A DNA stretch of 9,248 nucleotides from JBJFGR01 sp051892875 (lineage in GTDB: Bacteria > Pseudomonadota > Gammaproteobacteria > Enterobacterales > Succinivibrionaceae), in NCBI GenBank assembly GCA_051892875.1, contig JBJFGR010000098.1:1-9248 (forward strand), in the 5' to 3' direction. Below the pieces are notes generated by a model. That model searched no databases and was not told the origin of the DNA. It worked only from the letters and a program-made list of their open reading frames with translations. Below are positions 1-7,026 of the stretch, in pieces; positions within the stretch are counted from its first letter, which is position 1; each line of letters begins with the position of its first letter. A program made the position numbers and the translations under genes.

Positions 1-290
1 GCAATAAATAACTTCAAAGGATGATTTAGTTATACTTTTTAAAAAAGTTTACGTTAAAAAGTACCTAAGATCGCATAGAATCTAGGTTGGTATGTTGTTT
101 TCCATCTAATTTAAGTGGGAAACTTGAGTTATAAACATATTTTGTAAATGAAGATGTCGTTTTTGTAGTTAATCTTCCTATAGCAAAGGAATTTCAATTT
201 CGTTCTACTTTAGTTGATATACCTAAAGGAAAAGAAAAATTATTAACTAAAGTTAAGATTTTGGTAGAACTAATATTATAAGAAATATAT
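1..290. other. Left-end region without an intact gene
   Basis: No intact gene is visible. The plus strand has short open stretches in different frames (about 8-91 and 132-281), each without a usable start and broken by stops. That pattern would fit a decayed coding sequence or the chance openness of AT-rich DNA. The 11-mer AAGATCGCATA at 67-77 recurs at 7050-7060. Nothing here resembles a tRNA, an insertion-sequence end or a strong promoter. Confidence 0.5.
132..281 (+). pseudogene. Possible C-terminal remnant of an unrecognised gene
   Basis: An open frame of 48 codons runs from just after the stop at 132-134 to the stop at 279-281. It has no ATG or GTG start and no ribosome binding site. 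The translation has an amino-acid mix that looks protein-like (it includes VVNLPIAKEFQF and LVDIPKGKEKLL) and ends in a lysine/leucine-rich tail. Upstream sequence in the other two frames could be earlier parts of the same broken gene, but I could not join them convincingly. I do not recognise the family, and it may be a chance frame. Confidence 0.2.
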
Positions 291-293
291 TAA

Positions 294-327
294 AAATCTG
301 ATCTATCTCATATTTTAGACCAGATTT
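294..327 (-). terminator. Rho-independent terminator of ugd
   Basis: Arms 294-305 (AAATCTGATCTA) and 316-327 (TAGACCAGATTT) pair over 12 positions with one mismatch and enclose a 10-nt loop. The run of A at 292-296 becomes a U-tract on the minus-strand transcript, so the element is oriented to end ugd. It lies 13 bp beyond the ugd stop codon. Confidence 0.75.
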
Positions 328-339
328 ATTAAAGAAAGC

Positions 340-1518
340 TTAATCTTTACTGAATAAGTCTCTTGTATAAACTTTATCAGATACATCAAGAAGATCATTG
401 TTCAATCTATTTGCTACAATAATATCTGATATTTTTTTAAATTCATTCAGATCTGTAATATTTTCAGAATTAAAAAATAGTTTTTCTTTTAGCATTGGTT
501 CATATAAAACAACTTTAATACCTTTAGCCTTAATTCTTTTCATAATACCTTGAATAGATGAAGAGCGGAAGTTGTCAGAACCTGTTTTCATTATTAATCT
601 GTATATTCCCACAACGTTAGGTTGTTTATCTAAAATTTCTTGAGCAATAAAATCTTTCCTTATGGTGTTTGAATCAACAATCGCTTTAATTAGAGTACTA
701 GGCACATCATTATAATTTGCTAATAACTGTTTAGTATCTTTTGGTAAACAATAACCACCATACCCAAAAGATGGGTTATTATAAAAATTCCCAATTCTAG
801 GATCTAGACAAACACCTTCTATAATATTTTTGGTATCAAGACCTTTAGATATTGCATAAGTATCAAGTTCATTGAAATATGCAACTCTCATTGCTAGATA
901 AGTATTTGCAAATAATTTTATAGATTCAGCTTCAGTTGGTGATGTTATTAATGATGGAATATCATCATTATTTATAAGGGATGCAGATTTTAAAAGCTCT
1001 ATGTATTTTTCCCCAAAATCTTTATTTTCAGTTCCAATAATAATTCTTGATGGATAAAGATTATCATACAAAGCTTTTCCTTCTCTTAAAAATTCTGGAG
1101 AAAAATGGAGTTTTTTTGTATTAAAATCTTTTGATGTTTTTTCAATATATCCAACTGGTAGGGTGCTCTTTACAACAATTTCTGCATTATTTGCATTTTT
1201 AAGAGATTCGCTAATCGCATCATTAACTGTATCTACATTGAAGTAATTAAATTTGGGGTCATAATTTGTAGGTGTTGCAATTAACACCAATTCTGTTTCG
1301 TTTGTTAAGCAATCTAATGGATTATTTGAAGATTTTAAAAAAAGCGGTTTGTTAGATAAAAAATCAGTTATATAATCATCTGTTATAGGTGATTTTTTAT
1401 TATTTATTAAATCAACTTTTTCTTTGTTAATTTCTAGTAATTTTACATCATGTTTTACAGCTAACATAGTTGCTAATGATAATCCAACATATCCAGCACC
1501 TATAACACAAATTTTCAT
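340..1518 (-). CDS. ugd: UDP-glucose 6-dehydrogenase
   Basis: This 392-residue protein is a UDP-glucose 6-dehydrogenase, which oxidises UDP-glucose to UDP-glucuronate with two NAD+ in the cytoplasm. The product feeds capsule, exopolysaccharide or LPS sugar synthesis. Visible family marks are the N-terminal Rossmann motif GAGYVG (residues 7-12) with an acidic residue at E29, the STLPVG segment near 118-123, the FSPEFLREG segment (139-147), the central-helix lysine in KLFANTYLA (K201), and the active-site loop GYGGYCLPKDTKQ with nucleophile C257 and D261. The length matches the short E. coli type (388 residues). The start is preceded by AAAGGG (complement of 1527-1532) with 8-nt spacing. It is a single-gene unit with no polysaccharide genes beside it in this window, and it ends at the hairpin at 294-327. 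All expected catalytic residues are present, so it should be active. Confidence 0.97.
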   Translation of the reverse strand: MKICVIGAGYVGLSLATMLAVKHDVKLLEINKEKVDLINNKKSPITDDYITDFLSNKPLFLKSSNNPLDCLTNETELVLIATPTNYDPKFNYFNVDTVNDAISESLKNANNAEIVVKSTLPVGYIEKTSKDFNTKKLHFSPEFLREGKALYDNLYPSRIIIGTENKDFGEKYIELLKSASLINNDDIPSLITSPTEAESIKLFANTYLAMRVAYFNELDTYAISKGLDTKNIIEGVCLDPRIGNFYNNPSFGYGGYCLPKDTKQLLANYNDVPSTLIKAIVDSNTIRKDFIAQEILDKQPNVVGIYRLIMKTGSDNFRSSSIQGIMKRIKAKGIKVVLYEPMLKEKLFFNSENITDLNEFKKISDIIVANRLNNDLLDVSDKVYTRDLFSKD

Positions 1519-1548
1519 AAATCTATCCCTTTAGAGTAATCGTTGTAC

Positions 1549-1578
1549 ATTATATAGAATAGTATTTTTAATAGAGAA
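1549..1578 (-). promoter_or_regulatory. Candidate ugd promoter
   Basis: On the minus strand a perfect TATAAT (complement of 1549-1554) lies about 30 bp upstream of the ugd start codon. The best -35 at 18-bp spacing is a poor TTCTCT (complement of 1573-1578). The -10 is convincing in form, but perfect TATAAT matches are common in such AT-rich DNA, and the weak -35 leaves the call tentative. Confidence 0.35.
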
Positions 1579-1741
1579 TAATACATTTAAACATTATGAT
1601 TATTATAATTTTCATAACTAATATAGTCAAGCATTTGCATTGTATAATTTATATATGCTTAATTTTGTAAAATATGTTTTTATTATGTTAAGTTATTAAA
1701 GTTTATATGTTATATTTAATAAAGTACAATAATTATGTTTT

Positions 1742-1746
1742 GGGAG
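1742..1746 (+). promoter_or_regulatory. Ribosome binding site that fixes the AEC transporter start
   Basis: GGGAG lies 5 nt before the ATG at 1752. The upstream in-frame ATG at 1707 has no comparable site and would add 15 residues ahead of the first membrane helix. The 1752 start is therefore preferred. Confidence 0.7.
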
Positions 1747-1751
1747 TAATT

Positions 1752-2690
1752 ATGTCGCTTTCTTATATGCTTGCAGAACAGATAGGTGTTCTTTTTATAA
1801 TTATTATGATGTCTATAGTATGTTGTAAACTTAAAGTTTTTGATGAAGAACTAGCAAAAAAAATTGCAAAATTGATTATTTACCTTGTATGTCCATGTTT
1901 AATAATTATTTCATACCAATCATCTTTTAATTCAGACACATCTACTGGATTATTGATTTCTGCTATTGCAGCTATATTTTGCCATTTAGCATTTATTGTT
2001 TTGTCAAAAGTTTTTAATGCGTTTAAATATACAGATATTGAAAAAGCTAATATAATATATTCAAACTCAGGTAATTTGACAATTCCTTTAGTTGCAGCTG
2101 TATTCGGAACAGAAATGGTTATGTACGCATCTGCCTATATGGCTGTTCAAACATTTTTTATATGGACACATGGTTTAACATTAGTTAGTGGTAAAAAAAA
2201 TTTTAATCTTTCTGTTTTCTGTAAAAATATTAATATCTGGGCCATTGCTATAGGATTAATTTGTTATTTTCTTTCTATACCATTACCTTCTTATTTGCTT
2301 CAAGCGATGCAAAAAGTTGGTAATATGATAGGTGCTTTGTCTATGATTAATATTGGTATTATTATAGGTATGTCGAATTTATTGACAATTTGGACGTTAA
2401 GAGCTTTAGGTGTTGCATGTGTAAGATTGATATTATTTCCAATAATTATAACTTTTATCTATTTTGGTGTTTCATACTGTTTTAAATTTTCCGAAAATAA
2501 CATTCATATCTTAGGTATTTCATTAGTATCAGTCGCTGCTCCTTGTGCTGTGTCTATAACTCAATTTGCAGTACTTTGCGAAAAAGATTATAAGAATAGT
2601 GTTGCTATAAATATTATTTCAACAATATGTTGTATTATAACTATTCCTATTATAATTCATATTTATGAATTATTGACATCTAATATATAA
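1752..2690 (+). CDS. AEC family transporter (auxin efflux carrier-like permease)
   Basis: This 312-residue integral membrane protein belongs to the AEC (auxin efflux carrier, Mem_trans) family. Bacterial members export or exchange organic acids such as malate and malonate or other small metabolites; the substrate here cannot be read from sequence. About ten hydrophobic helices can be traced, five before and five after a central polar loop near residues 145-160, as expected for the inverted-repeat fold. The broken-helix signature NSGNLTIPL (105-113) and the matching C-terminal segment APCAVSITQFA (263-273) are the family's best marks. The length is usual. The start at 1752 is chosen over an in-frame ATG at 1707 because of the Shine-Dalgarno GGGAG. 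The gene is monocistronic, divergent from ugd and convergent with metY. Cysteines are unusually frequent in the membrane segments, for example C24-C25 and C293-C294. Confidence 0.9.
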   Translation: MSLSYMLAEQIGVLFIIIMMSIVCCKLKVFDEELAKKIAKLIIYLVCPCLIIISYQSSFNSDTSTGLLISAIAAIFCHLAFIVLSKVFNAFKYTDIEKANIIYSNSGNLTIPLVAAVFGTEMVMYASAYMAVQTFFIWTHGLTLVSGKKNFNLSVFCKNINIWAIAIGLICYFLSIPLPSYLLQAMQKVGNMIGALSMINIGIIIGMSNLLTIWTLRALGVACVRLILFPIIITFIYFGVSYCFKFSENNIHILGISLVSVAAPCAVSITQFAVLCEKDYKNSVAINIISTICCIITIPIIIHIYELLTSNI

Positions 2691-2695
2691 AATAA

Positions 2696-2732
2696 AAGGT
2701 TCTTTAATTAAATTACTTAAATAAAGAACCTT
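2696..2732. terminator. Bidirectional terminator between the AEC gene and metY
   Basis: Arms 2696-2706 (AAGGTTCTTTA) and 2722-2732 (TAAAGAACCTT) pair perfectly over 11 bp; four further inner pairs beyond one mismatch leave a 5-nt loop. T-rich sequence follows the stem in both directions (TTATAT on plus, TTTTATTTTA on minus). It sits in the 73-bp gap between two convergent genes, so it can serve both. Confidence 0.85.
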
Positions 2733-2763
2733 ATATAAATGTAATTAAATATTTGTAAATTAA

Positions 2764-4044
2764 TTATAAACTATCTAAAGCTTGTTCTAAATCATAAATA
2801 ATATCATCAACGTGTTCAATACCAATTGATAATCTTATGGTATTTGGTTTAATACCATGTTCTAGCAATTCTGATTCATTTAACTGTGAGTGGGTGGTTG
2901 AAGCTGGGTGAATTGCTAATGATTTTGCATCACCAACGTTTGCTAAGAGGGAGAATAATTTTAGATGATCTATAACTTTGCGTGCTTCTGTTACACCTCC
3001 ATCAATTTCAAAAGTAAATATAGAGCCAGCACCATTAGGATAATACTTGTTATACAATTCCTTTTGTTGTACATCATTGGTAACAGAAGGGTGATTTACT
3101 TTTGTTACCTTTGGATGATTGTTCAAATATTGAACAACTTTTAAAGCGTTTTCAATGTGTCTTTCAACACGCAATGATAAAGTTTCCAACCCTTGTAATA
3201 AAATAAATGCATTAAACGGAGATAATGTTGACCCTGTATTTCTTAAGAAAATAGCTCGAGCTTTTACAGCAAAAGCAGCTTTACCAGCAACTTTACTAAA
3301 AATAGCACCATGGTAAGCTGGATTAGGTTCTGTTATTGATGGAAACTTCCCCGATTCTTCCCAATTGAAATTTCCAGAATCAACTAAAACACCACCTAAA
3401 GCTGTGCCGTGACCACCTATAAATTTAGTTGCAGAATGTATTACGATATCAGCTCCATGTTCAATTGGTCTAAAAACAGATGATGGTGTAAAAGTACTAT
3501 CAATAATTAATGGTATTTTATGAGCATGAGCGATTTTAGCAAGTTTTTCTATATCTGCAACGTCTGAGTTAGGATTTCCTAAAGTTTCAGCATAAATAGC
3601 TCTTGTATTTTCATCTATAGCTTTTTCTATTGCATCAAAGTCTGATGGGGCTACAAACGTTGTTTTTACGCCATAGTTTGGTAGGGTGTGTTCTAACAAA
3701 TTAAAAGTACCACCATAAATATTCTTAGCAGCGACAATATTGTGACCTACTTCAGCAACACTTAGAATTGCATAATTAATTGCAGCTAAACCAGAAGCTG
3801 TTGCCACTGCCGCAACACCACCTTCTAAAGCAGCTACGCGTTTTTCAAAAATATCTACAGTAGGGTTTGTTAAACGGCTATATATATTACCAGGATCTCT
3901 TAATGCAAATCTATCAGCTGCATGTTCTGAATTATTAAAAACATAAGAAGATGTTAGGTAGATTGGTACCGCACGAGCTCCTGTAGCACTGTCTGCTTGC
4001 TCTTGACCTGCATGTAATTGTAATGTCTCATATCTATATGTCAT
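2764..4044 (-). CDS. metY: O-acetylhomoserine sulfhydrylase (aminocarboxypropyltransferase)
   Basis: This 426-residue protein is a Cys/Met-metabolism PLP enzyme of the O-acetylhomoserine sulfhydrylase type. It joins O-acetylhomoserine with sulfide to give homocysteine and acetate, the direct sulfhydrylation route to methionine; many annotations also label it cysD. Marks seen are the phosphate-binding YSRLTNPT (55-62), the cofactor-stacking tyrosine in NIYGGT (Y110), the PLP aspartate in IIDSTF (D182), the Schiff-base lysine in SATKFIGGHG (K207), and the substrate-carboxylate region with SLAIHPASTTHSQL (375-388) and R404 in IRLSIGIEH. The length, about 30-40 residues above cystathionine gamma-synthases, and the large insert around 225-265 favour the sulfhydrylase. 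GAGGA (complement of 4054-4058) lies 9 nt before the ATG. It is divergent from an Rrf2 regulator, which probably controls it. Confusion with O-succinylhomoserine enzymes is possible but less likely. Confidence 0.95.
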   Translation of the reverse strand: MTYRYETLQLHAGQEQADSATGARAVPIYLTSSYVFNNSEHAADRFALRDPGNIYSRLTNPTVDIFEKRVAALEGGVAAVATASGLAAINYAILSVAEVGHNIVAAKNIYGGTFNLLEHTLPNYGVKTTFVAPSDFDAIEKAIDENTRAIYAETLGNPNSDVADIEKLAKIAHAHKIPLIIDSTFTPSSVFRPIEHGADIVIHSATKFIGGHGTALGGVLVDSGNFNWEESGKFPSITEPNPAYHGAIFSKVAGKAAFAVKARAIFLRNTGSTLSPFNAFILLQGLETLSLRVERHIENALKVVQYLNNHPKVTKVNHPSVTNDVQQKELYNKYYPNGAGSIFTFEIDGGVTEARKVIDHLKLFSLLANVGDAKSLAIHPASTTHSQLNESELLEHGIKPNTIRLSIGIEHVDDIIYDLEQALDSL

Positions 4045-4096
4045 AATTATTATTCCTCACTAATTTAGTTTTTTAAATCATAGTAAAACGATGGGG

Positions 4097-4102
4097 ATTA
4101 TA
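4097..4102 (-). promoter_or_regulatory. Candidate metY -10 element
   Basis: A perfect TATAAT reads on the minus strand (complement of 4097-4102), about 52 bp upstream of the metY start codon. No good -35 exists at 16-18 bp: the 17-bp position gives TAATAG. TTGTAA (complement of 4124-4129) is a better hexamer but 21 bp away. The spacer is occupied by the palindrome at 4108-4123, so a regulator binding there would touch polymerase directly. Confidence 0.4.
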
Positions 4103-4107
4103 TTATC

Positions 4108-4123
4108 ATAGTATTCATACTAT
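4108..4123. promoter_or_regulatory. Palindromic candidate operator upstream of metY
   Basis: ATAGTAT and ATACTAT form a perfect 7-bp inverted repeat around a 2-bp centre. It ends 5 bp upstream of the candidate metY -10 element, in the spacer of the promoter. The size and symmetry suit a dimeric winged-helix protein such as the Rrf2 regulator encoded on the other side of the spacer. The link to that regulator is inference from position. Confidence 0.45.
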
Positions 4124-4400
4124 TACAATAGGTTTTATGTATTTTTTTAATTATTTATTTTTTAATTATTATTATCAACATAAAAACAATGAATAGTCTT
4201 ATTTCTTAATTGGTTAAGAGTATAGATATAATAAAAATGAGAAAAGTAATCAACAAATCTCAATGCTTCAATAGAAATGAAAGCAGAGTATTTTTAACAA
4301 AATCAATAAATAATAATTAAAAAAATATCAAACCTAGCAATTTAGTGTATAATCACATGTAATAGATAATAATGTCTTTTATATTATATAAAATATCTAA

Positions 4401-4420
4401 ATACTTATTATTATAAGTAT
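4401..4420. promoter_or_regulatory. Palindromic candidate operator upstream of the Rrf2 gene
   Basis: ATACTTAT and ATAAGTAT form a perfect 8-bp inverted repeat around a TATT centre, 45 bp before the Rrf2 start codon. Immediately after it, TGCTAGAAA (4420-4428) could be an extended -10, which would put the palindrome over the upstream promoter half and fit autoregulation. Alternatively the repeat is a weak A/U hairpin in the leader if transcription starts earlier, for example from TATAAT at 4348-4353. Confidence 0.4.
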
Positions 4421-4465
4421 GCTAGAAATTGTAAAAATAAACAAAATAGGAAAAAAGGATTTCTT

Positions 4466-4915
4466 ATGAAAATTTCAACAAAGGGTCGTTATGCATTAAG
4501 ACTGATGATAGAATTAGCTCGCTCAAAAGTTTCAGAACCTATAAGATTAAAAGATTTAGCAGAAAGACAAAATATTTCTGAAAAGTACTCAGAACAAATA
4601 ATCTCTCTTATGCGTCGTGGTGGAATAGTTAGAGCGAGAAGAGGAACGCAGGGCGGTTATGAACTTGCAAAAAAACCAGAAGAAATAACTATTGGAAATA
4701 TTTTAAGATTAACAGAAGGTGATCTCGCACCTGTTCCATGTATTGAACACGGTTTAGATCAGTGTCCTATTAGAAATTCTTGTGCAACTATAGCATTTTG
4801 GTTAAAACTAAATGATGCTATAAATTCTGTTGTTGATGGTACAACTTTAGAAGATCTTGCAAAGTCTTCTTCAAAGCAAGATTGTATAGATTTAGATATG
4901 GCATTAAATATTTAA
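4466..4915 (+). CDS. Rrf2 family transcriptional regulator with an IscR-type cysteine cluster
   Basis: This 149-residue protein is an Rrf2-family winged-helix regulator, the family of IscR, NsrR, RirA and CymR, which binds DNA as a dimer. The N-terminal MKISTKGRYALRLMIELA, the recognition-helix region SEKYSEQIISLMRRGG (38-53) and the wing RRGTQGGYELAK (58-69) are typical. Three cysteines, C92, C100 and C106, lie where Fe-S binding members carry their cluster ligands, with spacing CX7CX5C; E. coli IscR has CX5CX5C. That implies a 2Fe-2S or 4Fe-4S sensor, though ligation cannot be proved here. AAGGAT at 4455-4460 lies 5 nt before the ATG. There are no isc or suf genes beside it, unlike IscR. 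The divergent metY and the palindromes between them suggest a CymR-like role in sulfur amino-acid metabolism. C140 lies in a short extra tail. Confidence 0.93.
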   Translation: MKISTKGRYALRLMIELARSKVSEPIRLKDLAERQNISEKYSEQIISLMRRGGIVRARRGTQGGYELAKKPEEITIGNILRLTEGDLAPVPCIEHGLDQCPIRNSCATIAFWLKLNDAINSVVDGTTLEDLAKSSSKQDCIDLDMALNI

Positions 4916-4990
4916 CTATATTACGACGCACAAATACTGTATATTTAAAGTTAACCTAAAAGCAAAAATACACAATTTTAACTATAATAA

Positions 4991-5019
4991 GTGTCAGATT
5001 AGTATGAGTATGATACAAT
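4991..5019 (+). promoter_or_regulatory. Candidate glmS promoter with extended -10
   Basis: GTGTCA (4991-4996, four of six consensus bases) is followed after 17 bp by TACAAT (5014-5019). TG at 5011-5012 sits one base before the -10, giving an extended -10 element. Transcription would start near 5026, about 50 nt before the glmS ATG. This is one of the better sigma-70-like promoters in the window and indicates that glmS is transcribed separately from the Rrf2 gene. Confidence 0.55.
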
Positions 5020-5063
5020 GATTCCAAAAGGTCTATTATAGAAAGATGTGTATTATTTTCATC

Positions 5064-5069
5064 AGGGGA
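5064..5069 (+). promoter_or_regulatory. Ribosome binding site that fixes the glmS start
   Basis: AGGGGA lies 5 nt before the ATG at 5075. An in-frame ATG at 5048 would place nine residues ahead of the catalytic cysteine, which must become the N-terminal residue after methionine removal. The 5075 start is therefore required for activity. Confidence 0.9.
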
Positions 5070-5074
5070 TTTTT

Positions 5075-6928
5075 ATGTGTGGTATTGTTGGTGTGATTTC
5101 TCAACGTAATGTCGTAGATATTTTATTAGAGGGGCTTACAAGGTTAGAATACCGTGGATACGATTCAGCAGGTGTTGCAGTAGTAACAGATGAAAAAAAA
5201 TTAGAGAGGGTTAGAAGTTTAGGAAAAATAGCCGATTTAAGAAATGCTTTGAGTAAAACTCCTATAGATGGAAAAATAGGGATTGCTCATACTAGATGGG
5301 CGACACATGGAAAGCCGTCAGTACATAATGCACATCCACATACTTCTGGAACAATTGCAATAGTTCATAATGGTATTATTGAAAATTATCAAGAATTAAA
5401 AGACAAATTAATTGCTCAAGGCTACGAATTTGCGTCAGAAACAGATACAGAAGTAATAGCTCATTTAATTCATTATCATAGATACGGAGCTAATGCAAAA
5501 GCATTAACATTATTATCAGCAACAATGGAAGCTGTTAAGGAATTAAAAGGTGCTTATGGTATAGCTGTAATAGATTCAAATGAACCAGATAAACTAGTTG
5601 TTTCAAGATTTGGGTCTCCGTTAGTAATAGGCATAGGAATCAATGAACACTATGTTGCATCAGACCAATTAGCTTTACTATTGGTTACTAATAAATTTTG
5701 TTTCTTAGAGAATGGTGATATTGCCGAATTATCAATTAAAAATGTAAATATTTTTGATAAAAATGGAAATAAAGTAGAACGTAAAATAGATAAAAGCAAT
5801 GTAATGTATGATGCTAGCGATAAACAAGGGTACAAACATTACATGTTAAAAGAAATTTTTGAGCAACCAAAAATTGTTCAAGATATCTTGGCAGGCAGAA
5901 TTAAAGATAATTCCATTGATTTAAATGAATTTGGTTATCAGGCACAAGAAATTTTTTCAAAAACTCAAGCAATTCAAATAGTGGCTTGTGGAACTTCTTA
6001 TCATGCGGGTTTAGTCGCTAAAAACTGGATCGAAAGTAAGTTAAATATACCTTGTTTTGTAGATATTGCTTCTGAATATAGATATAAAAAGAATATTGTT
6101 TTACCGAATACTTTATTAATTACGATTTCGCAATCGGGAGAAACAGCAGATACGTTAGCAGCTTTACGCTTGGCTAGAGAATTAGGTTATATTGGTACTT
6201 TAGCTATCTGTAATGTTCTAAGTTCTTCATTAGTAAGAGAATCAGACCTTGCTTTTATGACTTGCGCAGGTGCAGAAATAGGGGTTGCTTCAACTAAAGC
6301 ATTTATAGCTCAATTAGTTTCATTCCTATTATTAACTTGTGCTTTAGGACAAGTAAAATCAATATTAAGTCCTAGCGAAATAAAAGAAATAATTAAAGAT
6401 TTAAGAGTTACATCTAGTTATATAGAACAAATATTAAGTTTAAACAAGACTATTGAAAAAACTGCAGAAAAGCTTTATGAAAAAAGTAATGCAATATTTT
6501 TAGGTAGAGGTACATTATGGCCAATAGCTATGGAAGGTGCTTTAAAGCTAAAAGAAATAAGTTATATTCATGCTGAAGCATATGCAGCTGGTGAATTAAA
6601 ACATGGTCCAATAGCATTAATTGATGAAAATATGCCTGTAATTTGTGTTGCACCAAGCAATAATTTGATTGAAAAGTTGATATCGAATATTCAGGTGGTA
6701 AAAGCTCGTAAAGGTGAAATATTTGTATTTACAGATAACACTAGTGAATTGGATAAGAAGCTAGAAACTTCTTCGACACATATTATAATTTTACCAAAAG
6801 TTTCTGAAATGATTGAACCAATTATTTATACAATACCTTTACAATTAATTGCGTACTACGTTTCATCTTTAAGAGGTTATGATGTAGATCAGCCAAGAAA
6901 TTTAGCAAAGAGTGTAACTGTGGAATAA
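5075..6928 (+). CDS. glmS: Glutamine--fructose-6-phosphate aminotransferase (isomerizing)
   Basis: This 617-residue protein is glucosamine-6-phosphate synthase. It makes glucosamine-6-phosphate from fructose-6-phosphate and glutamine, the first step to UDP-GlcNAc for peptidoglycan and LPS. The N-terminal class II glutamine amidotransferase domain (about 1-220) has the nucleophile cysteine at position 2 (MCGIVGV, exposed after Met removal), HTRWATHG (72-79, R74), HNG (98-100) and SETDTE with D124. Two SIS isomerase domains follow, with CGTS (305-308), SQSGETADT (352-360), ASTKAF (405-410), KLKEISYIHAE (491-501), KHGP with H510, and the C-terminal DVDQPRNLAKSVTVE containing K612. The length fits E. 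coli GlmS (609). The start is fixed by the catalytic cysteine and the ribosome binding site. Its own promoter precedes it and a strong terminator follows. I see no glmS ribozyme-like leader; the 5' region is too short. Confidence 0.99.
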   Translation: MCGIVGVISQRNVVDILLEGLTRLEYRGYDSAGVAVVTDEKKLERVRSLGKIADLRNALSKTPIDGKIGIAHTRWATHGKPSVHNAHPHTSGTIAIVHNGIIENYQELKDKLIAQGYEFASETDTEVIAHLIHYHRYGANAKALTLLSATMEAVKELKGAYGIAVIDSNEPDKLVVSRFGSPLVIGIGINEHYVASDQLALLLVTNKFCFLENGDIAELSIKNVNIFDKNGNKVERKIDKSNVMYDASDKQGYKHYMLKEIFEQPKIVQDILAGRIKDNSIDLNEFGYQAQEIFSKTQAIQIVACGTSYHAGLVAKNWIESKLNIPCFVDIASEYRYKKNIVLPNTLLITISQSGETADTLAALRLARELGYIGTLAICNVLSSSLVRESDLAFMTCAGAEIGVASTKAFIAQLVSFLLLTCALGQVKSILSPSEIKEIIKDLRVTSSYIEQILSLNKTIEKTAEKLYEKSNAIFLGRGTLWPIAMEGALKLKEISYIHAEAYAAGELKHGPIALIDENMPVICVAPSNNLIEKLISNIQVVKARKGEIFVFTDNTSELDKKLETSSTHIIILPKVSEMIEPIIYTIPLQLIAYYVSSLRGYDVDQPRNLAKSVTVE

Positions 6929-6976
6929 TTTTTATACATCAATCAATAAAACAAAGATAAAAGATAAATAATAAAT

Positions 6977-7004
6977 AAAAAGTCTTATATTAATAAGACT
7001 TTTT
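6977..7004 (+). terminator. Rho-independent terminator of glmS
   Basis: Arms 6977-6988 (AAAAAGTCTTAT) and 6993-7004 (ATAAGACTTTTT) form a perfect 12-bp stem with a 4-nt loop, ending in a run of five T. The matching A-run on the left gives it bidirectional character, but only glmS leads into it. It lies about 48 bp after the glmS stop codon. Confidence 0.92.
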
Positions 7005-7026
7005 AAATAATGTATGTAAAAATAGG

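Larger units (their letters stand above)
4045..4465. other. 421-bp divergent control region between metY and the Rrf2 gene
   Basis: This spacer is very AT-rich and carries the two palindromes described separately, one near each end. The middle (about 4130-4400) holds many chance -10-like hexamers, including TATAAT at 4227-4232 and 4348-4353, none with a good -35. A 27-codon frame at 4237-4320 has no ribosome binding site and is not called. I see no riboswitch or T-box that I could recognise. Confidence 0.6.

Noticed and set aside
1340..1348. AAAAGCGGT as a Pasteurellaceae DNA uptake sequence (ACAAGCGGT type)
   Set aside because: One mismatch, single copy and inside ugd. The AAGTGCGAA on the minus strand at 9201-9209 is likewise only a partial match to AAGTGCGGT; I saw no exact uptake sequence in the window.
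4237..4320. A 27-codon plus-strand frame upstream of the Rrf2 gene, with one cysteine
   Set aside because: No ribosome binding site, no run of regulatory codons and A/T-driven composition; a leader peptide is not supported.
5048..5074. The upstream in-frame ATG as the glmS start
   Set aside because: It would bury the catalytic N-terminal cysteine, and the strong ribosome binding site is placed for 5075.
4916..5074. A glmS ribozyme or other riboswitch in the glmS leader
   Set aside because: The 159-bp gap contains a promoter leaving only about 50 nt of leader, and no conserved ribozyme core is visible.
5650..5835. A 61-codon minus-strand frame inside glmS
   Set aside because: It is antisense to a conserved part of glmS and has no features of its own.
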